Assembly: GCA_037953745.1 (NCBI GenBank)
Contig: JBAKBP010007601.1
Location: 34,323 to 98,322 of the forward strand
DNA length: 64,000 nucleotides
Origin: Lithodes maja
Taxonomy: Eukaryota > Arthropoda > Malacostraca > Decapoda > Lithodidae
Reading direction: 5' to 3'
Below the pieces are notes generated by a model. The model was given only the letters and a program-made list of their open reading frames with translations, ran no database searches and was not told where the DNA came from. Shown here one piece after another: positions 10,564 through 20,400 of the stretch (positions within the stretch are counted from its first letter, which is position 1; each line of letters starts with the position of its first letter). The translations under genes were made by a program, and so were the position numbers.

Positions 10564-10744
10564 ACCCTTGTCTAGCGGGGTGTTTTGGGCATATTCAGGC
10601 CCTCCTGAATGATCAATCAAGTATCTGCATGAAAAAAAAAAATATTTAGCAAAAAACTAGGCGCTAAAAGCTTCAAAATGAGACCAGAACGGGCTACGTA
10701 GCACTTGTGGTTCTCATACAGTGATATCAGTAACATGGGAGTTT
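10564..10744 (+). repeat. Short copy of GCGGGGTGTTTT repeat, target of the LINE
   Basis: Begins AGCGGGGTGTTTT and shares a GATCAATCAAGTATCTGCATG-like block with the 5385-5830 family. It is split by the LINE, whose left TSD copy is at 10732-10744; the sequence continues at 13380. Confidence 0.45.
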
Positions 10745-11259
10745 TTAACGACATCCATCAACATACCCATATTCCTCACCAAGCCCTCTATAACCCATCA
10801 TCTCCAGACATCACCTTTTGCTCCCCAGAACTCGCCCCCACAACATCCTGGAGGGTGGTCAGAACCTTAGGCTCTGACCACCTCCCGATCATTATCACCA
10901 CCAAAACCAGACTCACCCCAGCTAGCCACAAACACACATACACCAATTATAAAAGAGCTAACTGGGAAGCATTTACAAATGAGACAGAACAACACTTCAC
11001 AACTCTAAACAGTACACCCATCACTAACATCAACAATGCTGTACACATACTCAATAAAACTATCCAAAACGCTGACAAGAAACACATTCCAAGAGGTAAC
11101 AGAAAAAGACACAACCCCAACTTCACACCAGAAATTCAAAACCTCATCAGACAATGCGACACACTGAAACACTCCCCAGCACCCCACACACAAGACATCA
11201 CACAACAAATGCACTCAACACCCAAACTAACAACAAAATACAAGAACAACAAAAACTAA
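10745..11259 (+). CDS. LINE endonuclease C-terminus and linker (partial)
   Basis: The first open part of the truncated LINE. SPDITFCSPEL and LGSDHLPIIITT match the last conserved blocks of the apurinic-type endonuclease: the SDH motif carries a catalytic Asp-His pair and PDITF lies just before it. A basic linker (RANWEAFTNE and following) leads to the RT. The frame changes near 11210 into that of the next entry, so at least one single-base indel separates the two. There is no start codon of its own because the 5' end was never copied. Confidence 0.8.
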
Positions 11260-13346
11260 ATTGGAATAACTTCCTACAAACACTTGATCACAAAACAAAC
11301 CCCAAAAAACTCTACAAAACACTAAACAGCATCACACTTTCCAACAGCAACACAACACAATCACATGCTGCAATCACAACAACAGACTCTACTCCTTCAT
11401 GTAAACAACAAGCAAACACTCTCATCAATCACTTCTCACATGTCAGCCACCTAAAACCTCACAAAGACGACCGACATGTCATCCGACGTAAGAGACAATT
11501 CCCCACAGACCCTGACTATACACCCTTCACCAATCACCAGACAAAGCATATCATCAACAATCTCAAGCACTCACCCGCCTGTGGCCTAGACAACATAAGC
11601 AACATACACCTCAGACACCTGGGACCACAAGGCATACAAACACTCACTAACATATCAAACTACAGCTATTCACACAACACAATACCAGACATTTGGAAGC
11701 ATGGTATCATCATCACATTCCCCAAACCCAACAAAGACCCCACGCTACCCTCCTCGCACCGCCCCATCACACTCCTTTGCTCCCCCTCCAAAGTCATGGA
11801 ATGCCTAGTATTACAACTAATTACACCCGACCTACCCCTAGCTCCAACACAACATGGCTTTAGACCACTGCACTCCACAAACACTCTTCTCACAGACCTT
11901 ACACAAAGAGCTTTTGACGGCATCAACTCAGCTAGACCACCACACAGATCACTATTAGCCACACTCGACATTAGTAAAGCCTTCGATGCCATCCCCCGCC
12001 ACAACCTAACAAACAAAATCTACAACACAAACATGCACAACAACACAAAAAGGTGGCTGGCCAACTTCCTAGCAGGCAGATGTGCACACGTATCTTTTGC
12101 CGGTCAGTCATCTAAAATCAGAAACTTTCCAAACGGAGTCCCACAAGGATCCGTCCTATCGCCCGCACTCTTCAATCTGTACATGCACGATATAACTACA
12201 CCCAATACTCCCCAAATAAACTTAGCCTCCTATGCAGATGACATAACACTCACATGCACACACCATGACCCAAGAAGAGCAACAGATCTCCTTCAACCCT
12301 ATCTCAACACACTACATGGCTGGTGCACTACAAACAGACTTAATCTAGCCCCAGCCAAATCCACCGCAACCCTGCTCACAAGCTGGACAGGTGAACACGA
12401 ATACATCCCTCAACTCACCATAAACAACACACCCCTAACACATACACACACACCCAAAATCCTAGGAGTAACATATGATACTCATATGACATTCAAACAG
12501 CACACCACAAACATTAAAAAGAAACTGACACCCAGACTTAACGCCCTCAGGTCACTTGCTCACACAAAATTTGGACACAACAAAGAAACTACCACCACAG
12601 TATATAAACAATACATAAGATCAGTAATGGAATACGCAAGCCCAGCCTGGGCTTCTAACCTAGCTGAAACACATCATAAGACCTTACAGACGATTCAAAA
12701 CAAAGCCCTGAAGATCATTACAGGCTGCACAGCTACTGCACCCACAGATCATCTACATCAAGAAACCAAAATCCTCAAAGTCAAAGACCATCTGGACATG
12801 AGAGGCACTCAATTCCTGGCAGCAGCCTCCACGAACCAAGACCACCCACTAAACTACATGGCAACACACCCACAGACACCAAGAAATATCAAAACAACAC
12901 CCAGCACACGGTATCACACACAATTATTGTCCTCTCTCCCTCCCTGCCCACCCCGAACCAACTTCCAGAAGCACATCCATACTCATATCTCTCGCCAATC
13001 CATCCACTCACTCACAGACAACACGCAGCTGCATGCACGACCTCCCGAAATCCATCCTTCCGAATCCTCCCTCCCTCGCGAGGACAGAGTCCACCTGGCC
13101 AGGCTGAGATGCGGACACCATCCAGCTCTCCTGAGCTATCAGAAGAGACTGGATGACTCCGTTGTCGACGCCTGCCCGGGATGTAACACAGCACCCCATA
13201 CCATTAAACACATCATAGAAGACTGCATTTCACACAACCACTTACGCCAACAACACAACCTACACTCAATGAGAGCTCTGTGGGAAAGCCCGATCGTGGC
13301 CGTGGCCTTCCTCAGGGACTCGGGGCTGTTCGGCCATGCAGCTTAG
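11214..13346 (+). CDS. LINE reverse transcriptase, C-terminal CCHC-like motif
   Basis: This is a reverse transcriptase that copies its own RNA at a nicked chromosomal site. Blocks in order are ACGLDNISNIHLRHLG, HRPITLLCSPSKVMECLV, PTQHGFRPLHSTNTLL, LDISKAFDAIPRHNL, FPNGVPQGSVLSPALFNLY and the catalytic SYADD near 12230. Then follow a helical thumb and connection region and, near the end, a zinc-knuckle-like CPGCN...HIIEDC. No RNase H domain is evident. The first ATG (11154) gives an open frame of 730 codons, but the first ~20 codons overlap the other frame; meaningful homology begins about 11214. The frame is intact to the stop at 13346, just before the AAC tail. I place it in the I/Jockey group on gene layout and tail; finer assignment needs a tree. 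Confidence 0.88.
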   Translation, partial: LNTQTNNKIQEQQKLNWNNFLQTLDHKTNPKKLYKTLNSITLSNSNTTQSHAAITTTDSTPSCKQQANTLINHFSHVSHLKPHKDDRHVIRRKRQFPTDPDYTPFTNHQTKHIINNLKHSPACGLDNISNIHLRHLGPQGIQTLTNISNYSYSHNTIPDIWKHGIIITFPKPNKDPTLPSSHRPITLLCSPSKVMECLVLQLITPDLPLAPTQHGFRPLHSTNTLLTDLTQRAFDGINSARPPHRSLLATLDISKAFDAIPRHNLTNKIYNTNMHNNTKRWLANFLAGRCAHVSFAGQSSKIRNFPNGVPQGSVLSPALFNLYMHDITTPNTPQINLASYADDITLTCTHHDPRRATDLLQPYLNTLHGWCTTNRLNLAPAKSTATLLTSWTGEHEYIPQLTINNTPLTHTHTPKILGVTYDTHMTFKQHTTNIKKKLTPRLNALRSLAHTKFGHNKETTTTVYKQYIRSVMEYASPAWASNLAETHHKTLQTIQNKALKIITGCTATAPTDHLHQETKILKVKDHLDMRGTQFLAAASTNQDHPLNYMATHPQTPRNIKTTPSTRYHTQLLSSLPPCPPRTNFQKHIHTHISRQSIHSLTDNTQLHARPPEIHPSESSLPREDRVHLARLRCGHHPALLSYQKRLDDSVVDACPGCNTAPHTIKHIIEDCISHNHLRQQHNLHSMRALWESPIVAVAFLRDSGLFGHAA

Positions 13347-13379
13347 GGAACAACAACAACAACAACAACATGGGAGTTT

Positions 13380-13790
13380 AGCGTATTTCGGCATACTTTT
13401 CCCAGCTATGCTCACTACTGGCTACACTGCCGGCCACTTGAGAACACAGGGAACATGAGTTGATGGGCGGCGGTAAGCCCTGGGAGTCGGCTGTCTGGCC
13501 CGCTGTGCTCCCGGCCATTTGCACTCGATTTTAACCCTTTAAAAGCCTTAATAATGCTCCTAACTTGCTGCAAATTGGTGCACGACGTAAGACGAGCGCC
13601 GATCTTTAAGGGTTAAGCATGGTATTGTAGGCCTATAACTCACTACCGATGTAAATCACTACCGATGTTGTTAGTAAGTAATGATTCCGTTGTGGTAGGG
13701 TTAATAGCGCTTGTCTTGTAAATCATGCACTGGTGATGGGGATTATATCGGCAGTTGTCCAACATTTCTTAGCATATGATCTTTCAACTG
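13380..13790. other. Non-coding; small inverted repeat TTAACCCTTTAAA
   Basis: Continues the target of the LINE. TTTTAACCCTTTAAA (about 13530) and TTTAAGGGTTAA (about 13605) are inverted relative to each other, about 90 bp apart, perhaps a short hairpin element. No gene seen. Confidence 0.4.
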
Positions 13791-13793
13791 TAA

Positions 13794-14005
13794 AGCCGGT
13801 ATCACACGAGCACTTTTTCCTTCAACATTTGTACTCAACACTGGTCTGGCAGATTAGGAGGTCAATATTTTCAATATTTCGGTTACCTTAATTCATCCAC
13901 CATCAGTCTAGTTTCCGATACCAGTGCAAAAATATTCCAAAAGTGTTGCCATAAAAATTTTGATTATCGAATGTCAACTAAAAAAGCTCTCGTGTGCTAC
14001 CGGCT
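13794..14005. mobile_element. MITE, 25-bp TIRs, TSD TAA (Harbinger-like)
   Basis: The left end AGCCGGTATCACACGAGC and the reverse complement of the right end AGCCGGTAGCACACGAGA are inverted repeats extending about 25 bp into T-runs. Both ends are flanked by TAA (13791-13793, 14006-14008). A 3-bp TWA duplication is typical of PIF/Harbinger elements. It is 212 bp long and non-coding. Confidence 0.75.
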
Positions 14006-14029
14006 TAACAAACATTTTACAACTAGTCA

Positions 14030-15319
14030 ATTCAGTATGATACTATCTTGAAGGTTATCATCGTCGCCAGCTAAATCATTCCCTAATTCATCTGAATCAG
14101 TTGAACTACCGTACTGTCGGCTTTATCATCTGAATCAGTTGAACTACTGTCATCATCTTCATCTGAATCACTTGAACTACTGTCATCGTCGGAATCAGAA
14201 TCAGTTGAGCTACTGTCCGCATCTTCATCACTAGAGCTGCTACTGTCCGCACCTTCAACGTTGTCTTGATCCAACTCATCCGAATCCGTTGAGTTACTGT
14301 CCGCATCTTCATCCGAATAATTGTCGGCTTCATACATATCACTAGAGCTGCTACTGTCCGCATCTTTAAGGTGAACATTGCCTTCAGCTAACTCATCTGA
14401 ATCAGTTGAACTACTGTCCGCATCTTCATCTGAATCACTGTCAGCCTCATACATATCTTCATCTGAATCAGTTGAGCTACTATCAGCTTCAAGGATATCA
14501 TTGTTTTCAGCCAAATCATTCTCTTTCATCTGAATCAATTGAACTATTGTCTACGTCTTCAGTGTTTGTGTTGCCAATATCTAAATTATTAAGTTAATCA
14601 TCATCATCATCACGAGCTGCTACTGTCTGCATCAAGATTAGTGTTGGCAATATCTAAATTATTAAGTTCATCATCATCATCATCATCAATTGAACTGCTA
14701 CTGTCTACGTCTTCAAGTTTAGTATTGCCAATATCTAAATTATTAAGTTCATCATCATCATCATCATCATCAATTGAACTGCTACTGTCTGCATCTTCAA
14801 GGTTAATGTTGGCTTCATTTAAATCATTCTCTCTCTCCTCTGAATCAGTTGAATTACTATCATCATCTGAATCAGTTGAATTACTATCATCTTCAAGGTT
14901 AATGATACCAATATATAAATCATCACTTGAGCTGATACTGTCAACTCGTGTATGGACTTGTCCTTGCTCGGGACCTTGGGGCTGTTCGGCCTAACAGCCT
15001 GGGGAACAGCAACAGCAACAACAACATCAAGATTACTGTTTCCTTCACCTAACTCATCTGAATCAGTTGAACTACTATCATCATAAAGGTTACTGTTGGC
15101 TTCATCTAAGTCATCTGAATCAGTTAAACTACTATCATCATAAAGGTTACTGTTGGCTTCATCTAAGTCATCTGAATCAGTTGAACTACTATCATCATCA
15201 AGGTTACTGTTGGCTTCATCTGTCATCTGAATCAGTTGAACTACTATCATCATCAAGGTTACTGTTGGCTTCATCTAAGTCATCTGAATCAGTTAAACTA
15301 CTATCATCATAAAGGTTAC
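14030..15319 (-). repeat. Acidic-repeat array, C-terminal segment
   Basis: The minus strand reads SSTDSDE, DADSSSS and (at about 14590-14820) LNNLDIGNTNLDADSSS with Asp runs from TCA triplets. From 15030 to 15319 it becomes the regular 57-bp unit (DSSSTDSDDLDEANSNL). The last possible frame ends at TGA near 14031 after DNLQDSIILN. A 4-base insertion near 14115 (TACGG) shifts the frame. The array stops at the BEL insertion, whose 5-bp TSD GTTAC is at 15315-15319. Confidence 0.85.
14955..15026 (+). mobile_element. Short LINE/SINE 3'-tail fragment
   Basis: TTGGGGCTGTTCGGCC and TGGGGAACAGCAACAGC match the 3' end of the LINE at 10745-13366 and of the SINEs. Only about 70 bp remain, ending in an AAC/AGC-rich tail within the acidic array. 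Likely an extremely 5'-truncated insertion. Confidence 0.65.
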
Positions 15320-15891
15320 TGTCGGGAATCTATTGAACGGTTAACTTATGGGTCACTGGTACCTGATTATCCCAACAAATAGTATTATATAAAATAGTAA
15401 TTTATATTTACCAACGAGGTATTCGTCGATGGGTTTAATCCAGTCCCCCACAAACGGCTAGTTCAATTGCATGACATGTAGGAATGTTAACATAATACAA
15501 TATCATACAATGAACTTAGCTTAGAGGACTGGTGATGTAGGACTGTTGTTATCTTTAGTTGTAGCACATGGTGAACTGTGGGTTGAGTCAGAGCCGGGGG
15601 AGGAGATGTTAATGTTATGGTGTTGATTGAGAGACTGAGGGCCGGCGTCCGATCGCTTCGCGAAATTACATATGGCTGCCGGCTCATAATAATTATAACC
15701 CATAACTTGGTTTCATAATACATCTAGAGCTGATGTAGATATTTATACATTACAGTTAATATTTAACCTAACTTAAGAATAAACTACAATACACAAAGAA
15801 CCAGCCGAAATCGTACATGCGATACGATACCGCCAAATTCAAATGTCCTAATGGACCTAAAACTGTCGGGATCATTACCCTATTCCCGACA
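15320..15891 (-). repeat. BEL 3' LTR
   Basis: 572 bp, TG...CA ends, paired with 21971-22542. The polypurine stretch used to prime plus-strand synthesis lies just upstream in transcription sense (GGTGGCGGGCAA at about 15892-15905, minus strand). Confidence 0.97.
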
Positions 15892-15956
15892 TATTGCCCG
15901 CCACCAAAAATGATATACAGGAGCTATATACAGAGAACAACAAAAGGACATCGAAG

Positions 15957-17411
15957 TCAAAGATCACCTAGTTTGATCTTTGATCTCCAAAGATCCACGG
16001 AACTCATAGCCGCCCTCCTTTTGGGACGAGCGCCACCTGAAGCCTGAGGAGGATCATCCTTCTCATTATCAGCTGCCCCACCTTGAGGAGTACTGTCACC
16101 AGCACTCTTCCGCGGAGGGGTATCAGTAGAGACGCCAGGATCATCCGGCAGTTCTACATCCTGCTCCAGGGGATATAACCTTACGACTGGGCGAGTAGTA
16201 ACCCCAGTCGAAGTTCGTATTCTAGCAACCCTTATAAGACCATCAATGCCCTGGAACAAATCGATAATCCTCCCAAGCTTCCAAAATAACCTAGGACGCT
16301 CATCATGAATCAGGACGATATCCCCGATACGAGGCCATCGTTGATTCGTCCCTTTGATCTTATGAGAGTAACGCTCGCGAAGAGACAGCAAATATTCTTG
16401 GGTCCACCGTTTCCATAGATCGTCGGACACCTTGTTTACATACTGGAAGCGACGACGTGTGGCGTCAGCATTGCCGAACGTAGGGTCTAGCAGATCTTCG
16501 TCATTTACGGACGATTTAGGAAAGGTATTAAGGGTTCGTCCACGTGTCATCATGGAAGGCGAAATGGGTAAGAGGTCATCAACATCTGCCGAGGTATAGG
16601 TCAAGGGCCTGTCGTTGACTGACATCTCAATTTCTATTAAGATGGTTTGCAACTCCCGGCTGGTCACCAGTGCCCTTCCTAGTACCTTCTTCAAGGCGGA
16701 TTTGACGATACCGATTGTTCTCTCCCAAATCGCCCCGAACCACGGTGCACGTGCTGGTATAAATCTCCATTGACAACCCTTTCCAGTGAGGGTAGCCACA
16801 ACCTGCGGGTCATCCATTAAACTCTGGAGATATTTAGAGGCCCCGACAAAACAAGTCGCATTATCGCTCATAATAATTTGAGGGAAACCATTGCGGCCTG
16901 CAAAGCGTCGTAGAGTATGCAAAAACCCCTCACTGGATAGGTCGTCAATCAATTCAATATGAATCGCTCTGGTTACCGCACATGTGAATAGGACGGCATA
17001 TACCTTTATGATATTACCGGGCGATTCTCTAACATGAATCGCTCCGGTGTAGTCTACCCCAGTTACCTGAAATGGTTCAGTCCTTTGTACCCTGAACTCA
17101 GGCAAGGGAGGTAGATCAACTGGGGAGTAAGGCTTACCCTGTAATCTTTTACAGATAGTACAGCTATTGTGGATCCCTTTAATTGCTTGTCGCATCTTAG
17201 GGATCCACCAACGTTGTCGCATATACGCCAGAACATAATTTACGCCAAAATGTAGGCAGGTCCTATGGCATTGGCGAATCAACAGTTTGGTAATCAAATG
17301 AGAGGAGCTAAGGAGGACAGGATATTTCGCAGAATCAGTAATGTCCGCTTTTTGTATCCTGCCTCTACACTTAATAATGCCTCCTTCCATATATAATCCT
17401 AGCTGCCTCAT
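15957..17411 (-). CDS. BEL/Pao integrase region of pol
   Basis: It inserts the element cDNA into the chromosome. The N-terminus reads LGLYMEGGIIKCRGRIQKAD, a block just before integrase in BEL pol. A zinc-binding HHCC stretch follows (CHRTCLHFG...CTICKR), then the catalytic core with VTGVDYTGAIHV, IIMSDNATCFVGASKYL and PWFGAIWERTIGIVKSALK (the D, D, E residues). The C-terminal module RWPRIGDIVLIHDERPRLFW with VVRLYPLE is typical of the family. This frame is +1 relative to the gag-pol frame and overlaps it by 41 bases. BEL elements normally encode one polyprotein, so this is either one indel near 17400 or a frameshift site. The ATG at 17409-17411 is probably not used as a start. Confidence 0.95.
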   Translation of the reverse strand: MRQLGLYMEGGIIKCRGRIQKADITDSAKYPVLLSSSHLITKLLIRQCHRTCLHFGVNYVLAYMRQRWWIPKMRQAIKGIHNSCTICKRLQGKPYSPVDLPPLPEFRVQRTEPFQVTGVDYTGAIHVRESPGNIIKVYAVLFTCAVTRAIHIELIDDLSSEGFLHTLRRFAGRNGFPQIIMSDNATCFVGASKYLQSLMDDPQVVATLTGKGCQWRFIPARAPWFGAIWERTIGIVKSALKKVLGRALVTSRELQTILIEIEMSVNDRPLTYTSADVDDLLPISPSMMTRGRTLNTFPKSSVNDEDLLDPTFGNADATRRRFQYVNKVSDDLWKRWTQEYLLSLRERYSHKIKGTNQRWPRIGDIVLIHDERPRLFWKLGRIIDLFQGIDGLIRVARIRTSTGVTTRPVVRLYPLEQDVELPDDPGVSTDTPPRKSAGDSTPQGGAADNEKDDPPQASGGARPKRRAAMSSVDLWRSKIKLGDL

Positions 17412-20400
17412 TAAGTTTGAGGGTTTGGCCTTTGACTCCTTGCTCAGGATTTTGATGTTCAGTAGGATAAGATTCCTTTTGTACTAAACATATTAGTTTT
17501 GCTTCTGCTGATCTCAATTCATGGAGTCTGATATGCTTCGAATCTTCACTAAGGAAAGATCCGTGAGCCCGACTTCTCATGTTGTTAATGAAACGGTATA
17601 TCCATGCAAATACCCGTATTACTTGATCATAGCTGCCGTAACGTTCCCACTCTACCAACTTGTTATCCTGATGTGTAGTACTCACATTCGAACTACTTAA
17701 CACATCATCTTGGGGCCGACTTGAAGGATCAGATATGTAATCCCTGAAATCCTGAGGCCACTCAGTTGGAGATGTAAGCCATGGAGGTCCATGCCACCAA
17801 ATAGAGGAAGACATAAACTGCTGTGCCGAGATCCCCCGTGAAATGATGTCACTGGGGTTATCCCTGGTGCTCACATAGCGAAATGTAGCTGTAGGAACTA
17901 AGTCATGAATCTCATCAGTGCGATTAGAAACATAAACTGGCAACACTTTCTGGCTGTGTACCCATGAAAGCGCTATTTGACTGTCGCTCCAGACATAGAC
18001 GTTATTAATCTGTAGTATGTCTGTATAAGCATCCAGTGTAAACTTTATTAGACGAGCAGACAGAAGCAATGCACTAAGTTCTAATTTAGGAACTGTAATC
18101 TTCTTTATAGGGGCTACTTTGGCCTTCGCTATAGCCAGCGTCGCTTCACTACCATTGCATATGTATATGGCAGTACCGTACGCACTATTACTAGCATCAG
18201 AAAAGGCATGTAGATCCACCTGTTTACCACTAATAACCTGACGATTTAGTTGGACCTTGCAACATGTGGAAAGGTCCGACCGAATCAACCACCAAGTATC
18301 TTGTAACTCAATCGGGAGGGGCGTGTCCCAATCTAGTTTTAGCCGCCACAATTGCTGTAAAAACATACGAGCACGGATTGTTACAGGCAGCAAAAAACCT
18401 AGGGGATCAAACAACCTCGCTGACAAGCTTAAGCAGTTTCGCTTGGTCATAAGCTCACTGCCGCATGGGGTGTGACAGAAGGATATACAATCTGTGGTAG
18501 TGTCCCATTTGTGGCCTAAAAACTTCACCTCACTATTCTCAGTAGCTACACCGTCAGAAGCAAATTGACCTTTCAAAAGATCACTATTAGTGGCCCATTC
18601 TCTTAAGTATAAATGAGCCTTGGCAAATATATCACGGATCTCCCAGCATCTCTTGAGCAATAAATCTTCATTGTCTCCGGTGCCTTGAAGATTGTCCACA
18701 TAGATCCCCTGCTTGATCTCATTCTTGAAGTCAGGATCTAGTCCAGCCTCCTCAAGATGACGCAAGATAGTAGCGTTGAGAAGGAACTGGGAACAGGTCG
18801 CCCCGAATAAGACGACTCTGAACCTGTAGACCAGATACTCTGAATCTAGATCCATTGGGTCCCGTGGCCATAAAAATCTTGTCGAGTCCCTGTCTTCACG
18901 ATGGAGTTGAAGCATCAGGAAGGCCTTCTCAATATCGGCGACCCATGCAAACTTATGACATCTGAAGCGCAACATAATTTGCGCTAGATCAGAGACCAGG
19001 GACGGACCCGTGTACAGACAATCATTCAGGCTATAGGAGCGATCACTAGATTTAGCAGAGCAGTCATACACAATACGAACAGGAGTAGTGGAACTGTCCT
19101 TTTTAATCCCATGGTGAGCAAGGTAATGGATGTTATCCCCATATTCACTGAGATCTACTCTCTCCACAAATCCACGTTGTACCTGCTCGGCTAAAACTGC
19201 CGCATAAGTCTCGCAATAACTTGGATCCTTGACAAACTGCTTCTGAAGGCCACGTAACCTACCAAGTGCTAGATGGAAATTAGTAGGTAATTTACTCTTG
19301 TTATCATTCCAAGGGAGCCTTACCACATACTGACCTCTGCCAGAGTCATACGTTACAGTCTCTTCATACGAGCTTAACGCTAGCTTGGACTCACGATCAA
19401 GTTCATGTGGGTCAATTCCAATATTGTCCAAGTCCCATAGCTTATCTATATCAGTACATGTATTATCAGGCACATTTGGCCTAATATATTTATCTATGGG
19501 GCTTACTGCTACCTTGAGGACCGTAACCACCTCCACCTGTGTGTCTTGAGAGGAAGTGGCATAGGATCCAGAAATGGCATAACCTTGGATCGTGGGGAGC
19601 ATTATTAGCTTATCTACCCGCCGATATCCAGGGTGAACCAGGTCGTAGTAATAATCAGCTCCGACCAGTAGCATAATACCATTGTTAGCAGAGAGTTGAT
19701 CATCAGCCAGTTTATACCCCTTGCTTCTGAGATATTTCAAATGTGGTTGAATCTCTGATGCTATATAGAAACTGGGTAGTGTGTCGACCACAACAGCCTT
19801 GATGGGACATACCTTTTTTCTATAAACATATGAAATCTCCACAATATCATAGTCACTGGAATCTATTTCACCAGTGAAACCATGGAGACGCAAGTTCTCT
19901 TGACCCTTGCTGGTACACTTGAGCTGGGGTAATGATGACCGCAGAACGAATGACCTCTGTGAGCACTGGTCAAGTAAGGTGCGCGTCATTATAGTATTAT
20001 TATTACTCCCCACTACTGGCAGCATCATAGTAGGAAGCAATTGACATTCTCGAGAAGCAATGGACATGGCAGATACTTTATCACCCTCGCTCTTACTTTT
20101 CTCATGTGACTCTTTGGGGGTTCTCCCCTTTTCTTTGCCGTCGTGCCGATCAGACTGGGTGCAAAGGGAAAACCAATGTTTCCCCTTGCAATACTTACAA
20201 GGTTTGATATAGGAATTGGTGCAGGTACTGTTGAAGTGGTCTCTTGCCAGACAGCTGGTACATAACTTAAGCGATTTAGCCTTGCTAATCTTCTGTGTAG
20301 CCTTAGGATACTTAGGACACTGATACCACAGATGACCGTGGACACTGCACAACTTACAACCCAAGGATATTGGCCTTTTCTGTTTAGGAGAAGTCTGTAC

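Larger units (their letters stand above)
10745..13366 (+). mobile_element. 5'-truncated LINE (I/Jockey-like) with AAC tail and TSD
   Basis: Flanked by the 13-bp direct repeat AACATGGGAGTTT (10732-10744 and 13367-13379), with an (AAC)n 3' tail directly before the right copy. Most of the endonuclease is missing at the 5' end, a normal result of incomplete target-primed reverse transcription. The coding strand is strikingly rich in A and C. The last ~35 bp are shared with the SINEs at 4455-4855 and 32002-32416 and with the fragment at 14955-15026. Confidence 0.9.

Noticed and set aside
15487..15723. 60- and 78-codon minus-strand frames present twice (also 22138-22374)
   Set aside because: They lie inside the BEL LTRs; identical because the LTRs are, not because they encode a protein.
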